Shown: positions 24,950-37,615, numbered from the stretch's first letter. The stretch is 64,000 nt of DNA from Loxodes magnus (GCA_946699065.1 CAMPDV010000442.1:62001-126000), one strand, 5' to 3'. Notes: a model not told the origin generated them from the sequence alone. Made by a program: numbers and translations.

Positions 24950-27240
24950 CTTTAACAGTACTTGCAAATATTCTAGGGTATGTTCGCTAGCTATTAACAT
25001 AATATGTCTATATCCTCAACAATGATTAATTGTAGAGAGTAAAATGCCTTTAATAGCAACAAAAATAAAGCCAAATACAAACATTAACTAAAGTGAATAA
25101 TTTGATTTTAGTAGAGAAAGTCGCGAAGACTAAATTACAATTATAAAATAATTAGACCAAGCAGGAGAAAAAGAATACTGAACGATAAAAAATGTTCATT
25201 AATCTTTGTATAAAAGTACTTAATAAGTGCACAAGAGATAATTATGATTCAAGTCATTACCCTAATCCAAAATTTTTTTAAGCAAAACTATTGATTTTTC
25301 ATTTTTCAAACTTGAACATTTCTAATCTTCTCTTCTATAATTCCTTATGAAAGACTTTAACTAATTAATTTACTTTAGAAAGCTAAAATCTTGAGAAATT
25401 TAATTTATATAAGTCTAATCATATTAAGCTAGTTTCTTCTAATATTTTCCAAAAGAACTAATGACTAGAAAATTCCTAAAATAAATCCCTATAGTAAAGA
25501 CAATAAAAAATGAGTTTAAATTCATCAAAATCTTAGTCACATATACAAATTGTGCTTGATTAGATATCAATGTGACGATAACTGAGTTCATATTAGAAAT
25601 TATAAGAGTAAGTTCTCAGATTATAGATGAAAATAATCTCCTGAGTAAGAAGTTTATTAAATTTCGTGTATCATACTTAAGAAAATGCACTTTAGTTATT
25701 TTACTCTTTATCTTTTTTTCTTTTTAAAGTAGATATAAATGAGGTCTTTAGGAAACATCCTTAGAAGAACCTGCTATTTTTGTTTATAAGTAAGATGCTT
25801 ATTAACTATTGAAAAGTAAGATATTTTTGAGCATCAAATTGATATTTTTAGATGCTTTTATTTAAATATCTTTGATATGGCTAATTATATTTAAGAACAT
25901 TTTGACAGTAAAAATACAATATCAGAGTTGGAGTTCTCTTAATTGATTTTGCTTAACTTAAAGTAAAAGTTCAATTATTTCATTGTTTCTAAGTGGACAA
26001 AAGGAAGTCCATTTAAATCAATAAAGCAAGACTCATTAAAAGCAGATTAAGAAGATCTAAAGGCCTTTCTTGATATTAGTCTTTAAGATTTTGCTATTTG
26101 CTAACAATTCCTTTTTGTCCAGATAAAATAGCCCAACTTATTATATCATCACCATTATCTGCTTTAGGTAAAATAAAAATTCTACATAGTGTATTAAAAT
26201 TACGTGGCGATATAACTATATACTTAGATAATATTGCAACTTTTTTAGAGATTGCTATTCTGAAACAAGAGACTTTTACTGAACAGTGAAGCTTATAGTT
26301 TTTCTCCTTACTAATACCTTATGCAAATAATTCTTTTTTACTTAATTGGCTTTTCAAATAATCTAAAAGCCATTTCCTTAATATATTATCGAGTATTTTC
26401 TCAAAGTCTTTTAGGGTGGCTATTAGTTATTTTTCATACGACCATCTAGTATGCGGACCTATAATCTATTAAGTACTTCAAATTTTCTATATTTTAGTGT
26501 GTTTATGAATAAATCTAAATTAAGCTGGATGCAAAATATTCGATAATAAATGTATTTATATAATCTTTAGGCTATTGCTTTGTTATATATTTTTAATAAA
26601 CATTTTAGTATAACAATATGCAATCAGTTACTCCTAACATTCATGTTTCTTTTCTTAAAAGTAGAGAGAATATTACTTCCTTCATTGTATTTGGTATACT
26701 AAAAGTTCTTAACGTATTATTTATAATCCAACTTAGCATACTGATCTATCTCATAATTATTATAATTACATTAGATTAAATCCAGTAAAACCTCTGAGAA
26801 GTTACTAAAACTATATTGCTGGCAATGCAATTATGTGCTATATTAAAGAATCTGAATAATATGAGGTAAATATAAAATCAAAATAGAACAAATGATTTCA
26901 GATCAACAAGTATAATATCATTTTATGACATCAAGGTAAACGAGTGGTAATAGCATGCAATATAATTACCAAAGCCTGCATGCGATAAAGTAAGTGTCTA
27001 TATGAATGAGAATGAATAAGTGTATATATGGGAAGTGTTAATCTTCTTAATTAAACATGTGTGTATGATTAAAAGGTAATATTAAAGGATGGGTAATAAT
27101 ATCCAAAATCAGTATCTACTTTGAGATAAATGGTAGCTACTAGAATAACAAACTATGGATCTGGAGTAGTAATAATGAACAAAGCCGAACGTAATTTATA
27201 CATATGACATAAAAGGAGTAGTAAATATTATTGATAAAAA
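24950..27240 (+). other. unassigned, decayed open frames at 25490-26290
   Basis: No family recognised. Between about 25490 and 26290 the plus strand has successive open frames with varied composition, such as a hydrophobic segment near 25690-25730 and LIISSPLSALGKIKILHSV near 26130-26185. The last frame meets TGA at 26287-26289, after which the composition becomes low-complexity. Frames change at least twice, so this would be a broken gene. Around 26950-26985 GCATGC occurs twice about 30 bases apart. The rest is A+T-rich. Confidence 0.3.
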
Positions 27241-27975
27241 GAGAAAATGGGGTTAATTATAATTGAGTGAGAGAGAATGGTGAAAAAGAAGAAAGCAATA
27301 TAGATATAAATATTTAAAGCAGATCAAAAGCATATTTATTATATAAAAGGAAATAAAAATAAATTGTTTAAAGTATAAGAAATCTAAGCTTAAAAGAAGA
27401 AAAAGGATTAGAACAGTAAATAAAATATATTGACTTGAAATTGTGTATGTCTTAAATAAATAAGAATGTAAATAAGTTTTAGTCAATAATAATAGGAGTA
27501 AATGAAATAAATATTTAAAAAGAGAATTTGAGTAGTTGAGATTTAAATAATTAAAGGGATTTATACAAGGAGATGAGTAGATGTTAAAGGAAGAAAAAGA
27601 AAATAGATGAATGAAAGAATATAAGAACATAAAGCAATAAAGAATGAAGAGTGAATTAGTAAGAAGAAGAGGAGATAGAAATAAAAATTAAGAGTTTAAG
27701 CGAAAGAAAATAAATAAAATTAAGAGAAAACAAAAGGGATAAATAGAAGATTTAAATAAAAAGCGGAAATGAGGTTGTTAGAGAATATGTTGAAAAGAGG
27801 AAGAAAAAATATTAAATAAGAGATAAAATATAAAAGAGAGACGGAAAGATTAGAGTAAAAAGAAGTTTAGATTATGAAGAAGTAAAAAAGGAAGAAAAAG
27901 ATTAAGAAGAAAAATTTTTAAATTAAAATTAAGGAAAACAAAGTAAAAAAGAATTAAAAAAATAAAAAAATGAAA
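27240..27975 (+). other. purine-rich tract
   Basis: Over roughly 730 bases the plus strand is strongly biased to A and G, with very few C; lines near 27660 and 27840 are around four-fifths purine by eye. In frame it would give a highly basic, Lys/Arg/Glu/Gln-rich protein, but no motif supports coding. The reverse strand gives only a low-complexity Phe/Leu/Tyr string. Confidence 0.6.
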
Positions 27976-27979
27976 TTAC

Positions 27980-28430
27980 TTTTAGTTCAGCGTTTTATAT
28001 TATAGAAGATTAATTATTCTGATATAATAATCAATAAATTCTTTACTTTCTATAAAATTTTATCTTTTATCTATTTATTTAATTTTTTTATTTTATCGTG
28101 AGAATATAATTTTTTATTAAGTTCTAAATTATCTTTTTAATGTCCCTTTATTAATATTATACGTGCAGTAAATTTATGAAAAAATAATTTTTAATGGCTT
28201 TATACTTTTTTTCTATTTTTAATTGAAAAAGCAAAGTTTGAAATAATTTGTATAAAACTTAGATTAAATTAAAATTTTCATATAGCATCGAGTTGACTTA
28301 TAGTTTCTAAACTGGAAATATATAGAATTTAATATATAAAAATCTTTTAATGAAATCGTGCATCTTTCTTTTTTTTCTCAACTCTATTTAAAGAACTTAG
28401 TCATTTTAAAATTTTTAACTTAAGAATTTT
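27980..28430. other. A+T-rich spacer
   Basis: No gene, RNA or repeat recognised. Confidence 0.5.
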
Positions 28431-28434
28431 TTGT

Positions 28435-29000
28435 CTATTCGAACAGATTTTATGTGGTTTAGTCCTTCAGATATATAATAATAATAATTGATTAACGTGG
28501 AGTCACCTTTATTTGGTTTTCCCCGAATTAATAGTTTATTGTTAAGTAATAGAAACTTCAAATTTGTCTGATCAAGTCTATCTTAAATCTTCAAGAATTT
28601 TAATTTATTTTTACTAATGGTTTCCTATAGGTCAATTTCCATTCATTTCTTATTGAACTCATTGAGTGCTCGCTAAATAAGTGGAGATTCTTTGTTTAGT
28701 TGAAGTATTTTTTTCTGTAAATTTTTCCATCTTGAGTACAATAAATTCTAAAAATATTTTCCCATTATTTTTCTATAATTCTTTTTTCTTTAAATTACAT
28801 TGCAAGCAATTTCATATTTTATGTCCAGGTCTCTTGCAATATCAGCATGTCATAATTTTCCTATAGAGAGTATAAGTTGCTAGAGTTTCCTGTTCGACAT
28901 TCATTGGATCATTTATCAATATTTTTAGAGGAATATGCTTTAAGTTAACTCTGCGAATTGGTTGAATTTTGTTTCTAGTTCTTCTATTCTGATATTTCCT
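28435..29000 (-). pseudogene. Gag-like ORF copy with CCHC knuckle
   Basis: Minus-strand copy of the Gag/ORF1-like gene. At 28806-28847 it encodes CWYCKRPGHKIWNC, a perfect C-x2-C-x4-H-x4-C zinc knuckle in which both Trp are TGA. This knuckle class binds single-stranded nucleic acid in retroelement Gag proteins. Downstream it reads YCTQDGKIYRKK (the YC..EGK-YRKK block) after a one-base shift, and then the KFEV..TQQQTINSG block shared with the 20 kb copy. Upstream (to ~29250) the reverse strand stays open but I see no second knuckle. It ends just upstream of, and opposite to, the LINE starting near 29.2 kb. Confidence 0.68.
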
Positions 29001-29612
29001 GACTATTTATTTTCAATTTTTTGTTCTTATTAATTAATCATCAGGTATTCGATTCTCCTTTCGAGTTCTTACAAAGTTCTTAGGAGTTTAAAATTTTCTA
29101 ATTACATAGCTTGGAGTGCTTAAAATATTTTTTACTGATCAAAACTTGATTGAGATGCCGTCTTTTAAGAAGAGACTTTTTGCAAGAAATGTTCGCATTT
29201 TTTTAATTATTCTAATAGTTACGATAATACTGTGAGACTAAAGTCCTTTATCTTCTAAAATATTTTGTTGATGGTTAATAGTCCAATAATTTATATTCCA
29301 TACAAAGATTATATAATCTCTACGCTTTTTTATCCAGAATTTAAAGAAAGATTGCAAGCAAGTAAAAGTAAAAAAGTATTAATCTTGGATATACTTTTAT
29401 TAAAAAAAATGATAATAAGACATTATTTAAATAGAAATCCAACTTAGTAGGAGATTCTGAAGGAATGAAGAATTCTAGTTAAAAGGGGTGCGCTGAAATA
29501 CGAACGACTAATTAATAAAAATGGGATATATAAATATTAATTCTATAGCTAGTAAATAAGTTGCATTATAATAGTTCACTTTAGATATTTATTTTGATAT
29601 TGTTCTATTCAA

Positions 29613-29938
29613 TTATAAATAAATAGGGAGGAGCAATCCTCCAACTGAAACTGACTTAAACTCTAGTTCCAGGAAATACTCCATAGGTGAAGAACCAGCC
29701 AAGAGAAGAGAAGATAAGATCGAAGAAACATCAAGTAGCATTAATGACGAAAGATGCCAGATACTAAGTTCTCTAAGGGTAGTATTCCGATCGCGGTCCT
29801 ATAGAAGACAAAACTCATAAGGGAATGCTAGCACTGTGGAAGACTTCAACAAGGAATTTTTTAACTTTAAAAATATTTATTAAAGAGTTGCGCACCATTG
29901 AGGTGCTACGCGCTCTATAATCTCATTTATTTATTTAA
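29613..29938 (+). mobile_element. SINE-like element, family A, full length
   Basis: The element starts TATAAATAAATAGGG and then forms GGAGG-AGCAAT-CCTCC. It continues with AACTGAAACTGACTTAAACT and ends with the hairpin AGAGTTGCGCACC-ATTGA-GGTGCTACGCGCTCT (29884-29916). Its body is about nine-tenths like the copy at 47.6 kb. It lies inside the endonuclease ORF of the surrounding LINE: upstream reads DIVLFN, downstream EARTQDP, which join into the family motif. TATTCAAT before and TATTTAAT after look like an imperfect target-site duplication. The TATAAATAAATA head could be part of the element or a promoter-like sequence. Confidence 0.85.
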
Positions 29939-31089
29939 TGAAGCTCGGACACAAGATCCTCATAATTTCGTAATCCTGCAATAATATCGAACTTATTTTC
30001 AAAATGACAATACTAGAGCAGGTGGAGTATGCTTATTAATAAAAAAATAACTCGATTCTTGTCAAAACTATATTGATTTTTCAAATTTTCCTGGACATTT
30101 TGTACGTATAAGTGTTGAGAAATTAACAATTATGTCATGCTATTTACCCAAAAATGAAAGTTCTAATATAAATAAGAATTTGCATATAAATATCTTAGCA
30201 GCATCGTAAATTTGAATAACTAAAATACCACTATTCTTTATGGCGACTTTAATACTTTAATCCTAGTCATGAACTTAATTAATAACGAATCAATGATACG
30301 ACTTAAAGGTTAATGGATATGATAGCAAATGATTTAATAGTTTTAAATTATTATTTAGCCAATATTTTTATTCATAGGGTAAACAATTAAAACTACTCTA
30401 ATTATTATTCTTAGTAACATAACATTTAAATTTTGATTATTTCACTGATTTTATAGTTATTTGATATTTAGGTTTACACTCTGATCATCTACCTATAAGC
30501 ATTACTTTGAAATTTGATTTTAAAAGATTTGATTAATAATAGGAGCAGCGATTGCTGTTAGGATTTCAAAACTTTTAGACCTAATTACAAAAGGCTACTA
30601 TTAAAGTCTGTTTATAGGATAATATTGCTAATTTTAATTGATTGATCAAGACAATGTTGAGAGTATACTAATTTTGGAAGTGAAAAAAATAAAAAGCTAA
30701 GAAAAAGTATAATGATCTCAATAAAGATGCTTAAGAATGTTTAAATAAGCTAAGAATCTAATAAGCTCAAAATTTGTTACTAAATAAGTTATAATTAAAA
30801 CTAACAGTAACTATTGATTAGCAGTTGAGAAAGTCAAGTGTTTAAATAGCATTCAAATCTTAGTTATGAAGAAATAGAATCCTCCAATAAAAAGATTAAT
30901 GGAATATAAAAATAAGCCTTTTATAATAACTAGGAATTGAACAACTTAAAGTAAGCTTTTTTTCGGAATTTGTAATTAATCAAATAGATTCTTAACTAAG
31001 AAACAATAAAGCCTCAGATATAATGGACTTAAAACTGAACTAATTAAATATGGAGTGTAAGAGTTATAAAGAATAATTACTTCTTTATT

Positions 31090-31760
31090 ATTAATACTCT
31101 TAGAAAGTTTAATTTATCAAATGGCTTGGAAAAAGTTAATATAATTCTTATTTTCAAATAAGGAAGCAGAAATATTTGAAGTAATTGGCGGCCTAGTTCT
31201 TTGCTAAACTGTTTGCTAAAAACTTATGCTAAGGCAATTATTTAAATATTTTATAATTATATATACTAAGAAGTATTTTACTCTCCTGTTAGTTTGGATT
31301 TCTCCGTAAGTGTTTTCTACTCAATAAATTTAAACTGTTTTATAAATTATTGATTTACATCGTAGATGATCATAGATAAAATAATTATTGCTACTCTAAT
31401 TGATGTTGAAAAGATGCTTGATAGTATACATAGGAAATTACTTTTTGATCATTTAAGAAGACTAAGGCTTCCATTAAACTTAATTCTTGCTCTTGAATTC
31501 TTTTATAGTAATATTGATGTTAAGTTTATTATTGATGGATGTCTTACTAGAACAATAAAGATTAATAATGGTGTTCTATGAGGAGGTAGTCATAGTCCTA
31601 TACTTGCAATTCTATACTATGTTATTGTAATAAGATATCTAGAAGATAATTAAAGGGATTAGGATTTAAGATTGTTCCAGATCTTTCGTTGTACGCGTCT
31701 TGCTGATGATTTAATAGAATGTGCTTATTCCTAAAAAATGCCTAGAACTATTAAAAGTCA
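31090..31760 (+). CDS. LINE reverse transcriptase domain
   Basis: This is the catalytic domain of the LINE that spans 29.2-32.9 kb, which copies its RNA into DNA at the target site. In one frame it shows IILIFKQGSRNI, then NWRPSSLLN (about 31182-31208), IIIATLIDVEKMLDSI with the first catalytic Asp, GVLWGGSHSPIL, and RLADDLIEC with the two further Asp (about 31698-31724). LADD replaces the common YADD. In GVLWGG the TGA sits where most LINEs have Gln. Many Gln are TAA/TAG. The frame is unbroken across all blocks here, so this part could be recently active. Confidence 0.85.
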
Positions 31761-33148
31761 CAGCCAATATCTTTACTTGAGTAAGACTTAATTTAAAGGT
31801 AAAGAAATGTGAAGCGATTCAGTTTCTGTCAAAAAGAAAAAGAAACTAAAAATAGCTTAAACATATATGGAATTCTAATCATATAAAAAGATTCAATCCC
31901 TTATTTAGGTTACAAATTGGGTAACAAGTAAAATGCTAAAAGCATTGTGAAGAAAGTAAATCTGCATACAGAAGAGCAATTATGAAAAAGACTGCTGTAT
32001 TTTCCAATTATGATATTTTATCTCCAATTAGTTATAAGAACCTTTGTAGAATTTCATTTTACAAAAAGTAGAATATGGAAGCAATATAGCACCTCGAGCA
32101 ATAATGTCAGGAATTAAAGGAATGGATAGAAAAATTACTATATCACAAAGTCTTATATCAAGATTACATTTCAAAACTTCTTAATCTTCCTTTAATAAAT
32201 CTAAAATAAATCTTCTAAGAATGCCTTTAAAAAAATGCCGTCATATCAACACCAAAAAATTTTTTTGACTAAATAGAAAGTATTTAAAATGCTTTACCTT
32301 TAAATCATACTCTAAATTCAATAGTCATCTAATTCAAGAAACTATTTCAATCTATAAACTAAGGATTTAAAGTAGATAAATGCATAAAAATATTTCATCA
32401 ATAATTATTTAGAAGATTATGATTTTTAAGGACTAAAGAGAAGAAAAAAAATCTTATTAAAACAAAGCCATAAGCAAATTTAATAAGTTAATCAAGTCCT
32501 TATCAAGACGAGAGTGAAAGAGAACCATGATTGAAAATGTAGAAATTTTTTAATTTAGTATAATTTGTATGATTATATAGCAATATTATGGGAATTATGA
32601 CATAATATTTCAAATGAAGCTCTTATAGTTTATTACTAATATTATAAAGATGCTAATTTATAATCAAAGCTACTTTATTCTTAATTTTCAAAATGAAAAA
32701 CAGTTAAAAGAATTCATTTTTAGAATAAAAATTTTTCACTAAAATTTACTAAGAAGAAAACTTGAAATTCTAAAGTGATATGATGAATTACTATAATTGT
32801 AAGTTATCTGGATAAAATTGAATCAGTAGAAAAAAGAAAAAGAAAAATAAGAGCAATAAGCATAGTAAGACTGATGATAGAAATGTAAATAAACATTTTA
32901 TTACTTTATGAAAATATGGTAAAGACATATTATTTGATATCATTATTATTATTTAGAAAAATAAATTTATTTTGAATCTAAAATTTATATTAAATACTTT
33001 CTAAATCATTTTCTTTTTTCATTTATAATATTATTATCTAATTTAATATTAAAAATTCTAAATACTTTTTCCCAGATATACGCACAATTTCTTAATGCTT
33101 AAACTAACTATTTTATTAATAAGTTTAACTATTCATCTTCATAAACTA

Positions 33149-35563
33149 TCACAAGTTCTTTAAGTATCTCTTCTTGTCCTCCTCACTCATCTAGATGTTA
33201 GTTATTTAGCAATTCTTAAATCTTAATCCATATTCTTCGTAGATTTAGTTTCAATCCACATGCTTTATATGTTAGAGGATATTTTAAATATTACTTACCT
33301 ATTATACCTAGTTGAATTAATCATAATCATAACTCGATACTCTTTATAAATTCCACCTTCTCATATGATAATCGTTACTCGAACCTCCAAAATATCAATG
33401 ACCATTGCCTGATATCAACCAGCAGTTATCTCTTGATACATCCAAACTACCTACATAATCCGTGTGACCTTATAATGTACACACACTCTACCAAGTTTTC
33501 GTATTCCATATTTTTATAGATTTGTCGTAAGAACCCGAGATAATATATTTGTTGTCAGATGTTAACTTTACTACTAATACATAACTTGAGTGACCTTCGA
33601 GAGTTTGAATAAGTTAACTAGTTATAAAATCCCATATCTTTATCGTATTATCTCTACTTCCCGATACGATTCAGTTCTAGTCACTCGATATCGCTACAGA
33701 GTATACACAGCCATTATGTCCCTATAAAGTTGTCTATAACTAACCAGTTTTTAAGTCCCATTTCTTTATAGTCTCATCGGCACTTCCCGAAACGATTCAG
33801 TTCTAGTCACTCGATATTGCTACAGAGTATACACAGCTATTATGTCCCGACAAAGTTCTCTTTAACTAACCAGTTGCTAAATCCCATATCATTATCGTCT
33901 CATCAGCACTTCCCGAAACGATTCATTTCTAGTCACTCGATATCACTACAGAGTATACACAATTTTTATGCTTCTACAAAGTTCTCTTTAACTAACCATT
34001 TTTAAAGTCCCATATCTTTATCGTCTCATCAGAACTTCCCGAAACGATTCATTTCTGGTCATTCGATATCGCTACAGAATACACAGAACTCGTATGTCCC
34101 TACAAATTATTCTTTAACAAACCATTTGTAAAAGCCCATATATTTATCGTATTATCAGGATATGCTGAACCTGATACAATTCATTTCTAGTCACTTGACA
34201 TCGTTAAGGTTGTGATATAGGAAGTGTGTCCTTAAATGATATGAGGATACTCAGTGGTTATGTAAGTTAGGTTGGAGTTAACGAGGTTGCAATTGATTAA
34301 CTTCGTGTTTCTCAAATTGCATAACTGTAGGTTGGAGTTAGAGAAGTTACAATTAGTAAACCTTATGTCAGATAAGTCAGCATTGAACAAGTTTAGATTT
34401 TGGAAGTTCAATTGCTTGAAATTGAAGTTTATATAATTAAGGAGAGTTATCGCATTTGCTGCATATTACTGAAATTCTTAAGATTTTCTAGCTAACTCAA
34501 AGACTTATAATGACTTTTGATAAAGTTATTAGTCTTTAAGCAATGAAACTTGCTACATTATGATATATTTTTCTATCAAGCCTGGCTTATTCAGTGGATC
34601 CTACTTTAATATTTATAAATCTATATTCTCCTATTTAAAGCGATTCAATAGTTAACGTAATTAATCGAAAATCGTGCTACTAAATTCTTATATCTTATAG
34701 CTAGAGACTATTGGCAAATCTTACTTTATTATAGCTTTTTCCATTTCACGTAACGTAATAATATTTAATTAAGTCTCTTAGATTTCTTCTTCTTACTACT
34801 TTTACTTTATCATCATTTTGTCGATTTGTTTTTCATTCTGTTTGAAATACTTAACTACCAGCAAGTGAATTTATTACTCCGTTAGTAATTAACCAAAAGA
34901 TTACTATTTTAAAAAGCTAAAAATTTCAAAAGTTTAATCTTGGATCATTAACTTAAAACTATTCATATCTATAGACTAAACTTAATTATTCTTTAGCTCT
35001 TGAACTTAGTCTAGAATTCGTTTAAAAGCTTCTTATTACTCCTTCAATTTCTATTCTTTAATTTCCAGCGAACTTGAATCTTGCTAATAAGATAATTGTT
35101 CTATCTTATGCTTAATACTGTCTAACTGATTTAAGTAATCGCCTTATTGCTGAATACTACTTTTTATATTTACTCTTATAGCTTTTAAGAGTTGCTAATA
35201 AACTTGACTCAAAATTAGCCCAAATGTCTTTTAGTTATCATTGAGTGATCTTATTGAGCTTTAATAATAAATCTATTTCTAGTAATATTCTTCTTTCAGC
35301 CATCTTATTAAGCTGTTAATCTACATTTCATTATAGAAACTTCTTAAATGCTACAAGTCTTATTCTTTCAATGCTACATTTTATAGATCTTAAGGTCTTA
35401 TATTAAACATTAAGTTATGATTCGTACACGCAATCTTTTTTATAAGCTGATAAATTCTACTAACACATTAAAGACAAAAAATACATCCACAAGGAAGCTA
35501 TTTTGCTAGATACTATTACTAATCTATCTACTGTCGACAATTTGGACATTGCTTAATATCCAT
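33149..35563 (-). CDS. RING, coiled-coil, pentapeptide and WD40 protein
   Basis: Probable E3-type ubiquitin ligase or scaffold of about 804 residues in one unbroken frame. The RING-like finger has C6, C9, C25, C27, C30, C33, C46 and H49. A long Gln-rich coiled-coil region follows (about 60-330). The helix AANAITLLN leads into pentapeptide repeats (about 379-435: NADLSDIRFTNCNFSNSNL and others) and seven WD40 repeats (about 445-740, such as VYSVAISSDQKWIVSGS). Five repeats use TAG for Gln and TGA for Trp in DQ(K/N)WIVSG. The start is the ATG at 35561-35563. I place the stop at the TGA at 33149-33151, though the TGA at 33251-33253 is possible. The helix-pentapeptide-WD40 arrangement is known from STAND/NACHT-type proteins, but no NTPase motif is seen. 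The RING suggests ligase activity, by inference. Confidence 0.9.
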
Positions 35564-35639
35564 TAATAAAAAGAAAATTAAAGCTTAGTCTTAAAAATTT
35601 AATTATATTGAAACAATAAGTTTATCGAGTCGACTTTAT

Positions 35640-37560
35640 AAATTAAAAAGATTAAAGCTTTTGAATATAAATGATAACAAAATCAAAATTAGTAAAAATG
35701 TTTTCTTGGGAAAAAAATGTTTCTTAGAGAATTTTCATTTTTTGAGTAGAAAACTGTTTTCTAGATTTCCTAGTTTAAAGCTAGATCACTTGCAGAGTTA
35801 CGTTTATAGGTAGATTAAGTTTTTTACCTTTATAGTTTTCCCTTTTCGTTGGTGAAAAGATAGTAAGGTTTTTTCAAATATTCTGTGGATTATCTTGCCT
35901 TTTCTGCAATTTTTTCAAATTTACAATATGTTATTAAAAATGAAGCATTTCTTCTTGAAATTTGTTAATCAGATTTTTCTCTTTCTTTTCAGATGGGTCT
36001 CTTATTGAACTATTAGGGATGTTGTTTTATCATTCTTCGCAAAGCTGACTCTATTTTATATACTCTAGTTTCTTCTTTAGATTTATTTTTCCTTGCTTAA
36101 TTGTATCTTTTTCACTCTGTTGTATCTCTGTAAAAATCTCAATCTAGTTCTTACTTCAAAATGTTGAACTTCTTCTAGTAACTAATACAATGTATGAAAA
36201 TAATAATGTTCATAGCTTGAAATCGATGTCATATTAGAGCTGTTTCATGTTATTTTCCAATCTCATGGCAGTTTTTATCAAGCAGAATATTATTTTACTC
36301 GTCTGCTTTTTGTAAATCCAAGCTCTTGATCTTTGGTAAGATCGCTCAAGTCATTTTTCGAAGAGAATTTTCTTAAAAAATCCTTTTCTTGTTATTTTTT
36401 CTGTTTTGGAGTATTTCAGTTTAAGTATTTAAGCTTTTTTTGTACTTACCTGATTGAAAGAGATATCTGGCTTATTCCTTTCTGTATTTTTTCTCCTCTT
36501 TTGATGAATGGCTAAGATAGTTAAAGTTAATCTATGATCTAAAAATTATGTTTCTTACTTACTCTGCTGCTTTGAGAAGATGTGTAGCATTCTTTTTTAA
36601 ATCTTTTATCATTTTCATATTTTTATACATTTAAATGTAAGTAAAAGAGATCAGATAATGGAAAACAAAGTTTCAATTGTTCAAGAACAAAAAAAACTGG
36701 AGGAGTCAAGATCAATTTAATATAGAGATTGAAAGAAAAATGGAATTATTCCGATAAGATCCAAATAAAGTGGTATTATTATTGGAAATGTTTTTTATGA
36801 TACTGATTAGAATAATTGAATAGATAGCATAATATAATATAATTAAATTAATAAGGTATCACCTTCATTAAGTTTACCATATATTATTTTATTGTTCAAA
36901 ATTGTAATTACTATAAACTTTATGGATCTTCACTATTATGAGTCTTGATATTTTTAAATCTGCTTTATTGATTTTTTCCTATAGATCAACTTTACTCATT
37001 TTTATTAGATTCTTGGACTTTATATTAGATATAGGATGCTTCTTTATTTACTTGAAATATTCTTTTCCTATAGAGCGAGTCTTTTTAATTGTATTAATTC
37101 TTAAGTAAAATTTGCCATTAGTTTCTATTATTCTTTGTTCTTCTTATTTAAATTGGTATAAAATTTCTTAATTTATGTCTGGTCACTTGCAGTTTCAGCA
37201 AATCATAGTTTTTCAGTTGGAAATATCTTATGTTGTAGGTTATTGTTTTTTTCCATTGCACTGTTATATATTTAGGATTATGCTGGCTTATAGATTCTAG
37301 TGTTCTAAATTTCTCTTACGGTCTATTTTATCTAGAAAATTTTCCCTTAGATTTGCTAAAATGATGAATTTAGAACAAAATACTATCGTAATGTTAATTT
37401 TTCAGATTTTAAAACTCCATAGAGTTTATTAAATTTTAAGTTAGATCATTGACAATCTTTGCTAATTTTTGATTTCCCATATTAAGAAAGAAATAATCGC
37501 TGATATATCTTATTAAAAGTTATTAAGTTTTATTTGAGACTTCTGCTATTTCTCTAGTGT
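35640..37560 (-). pseudogene. decayed Gag-like fragments
   Basis: The minus strand shows several remnants of the CCHC block. Near 37180-37205 it reads C-W-N-C-K-x-P, aligning with CWYCKRPGH at 28.8 kb but losing its frame by one base. Near 35785 and 37450 short nucleotide matches to the same block occur (AAGTGATC and CAATGATC contexts). These may be two or three old copies in tandem. No intact knuckle or long matching frame remains, and boundaries are approximate. Confidence 0.4.
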
Positions 37561-37576
37561 AATTTTATTTTTACAG

Positions 37577-37615
37577 TGTAGTCCGCCATTGAGATATTAC
37601 GCGCACTTTAACCAA
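37577..37615 (+). mobile_element. solo SINE terminal hairpin
   Basis: TGTAGTCCGCCATTGAGATATTACGCGCAC resembles the common SINE 3' hairpin, including the ATTGA loop. I recognise no body upstream, so this is probably a severely 5'-truncated copy. Confidence 0.5.

Larger units (their letters stand above)
29240..32900 (+). mobile_element. LINE with APE-type endonuclease and reverse transcriptase
   Basis: This is the best-preserved retrotransposon in the window. A first ORF segment (29265-29510) overlaps the start of ORF2 in another frame. ORF2 begins near 29520 with GYININ-SIASKQ, the usual LINE endonuclease start. It is interrupted by a SINE (29613-29938) and resumes at EARTQDP. Later come GGVCLLIKKQLD, YGDFNT (about 30240) and HSDHLPIS (about 30480), the catalytic blocks of APE-type endonucleases, and then the reverse transcriptase (31090-31760). 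The 3' end matches the LINE end at 4.9 kb. The element is dead as it stands because of the SINE and at least one endonuclease frameshift. The region after 32640 is weakly assigned. Confidence 0.8.

Noticed and set aside
27253-27630. Longest standard-code open frame (125 codons, minus strand)
   Set aside because: Low-complexity Phe/Leu/Tyr/Ser string antisense to the purine-rich tract; no motif, and the standard code does not apply here.
33817-34005. 62-codon plus-strand open frame with internal repeats
   Set aside because: Its repetition is the shadow of the WD40 repeats encoded on the minus strand.
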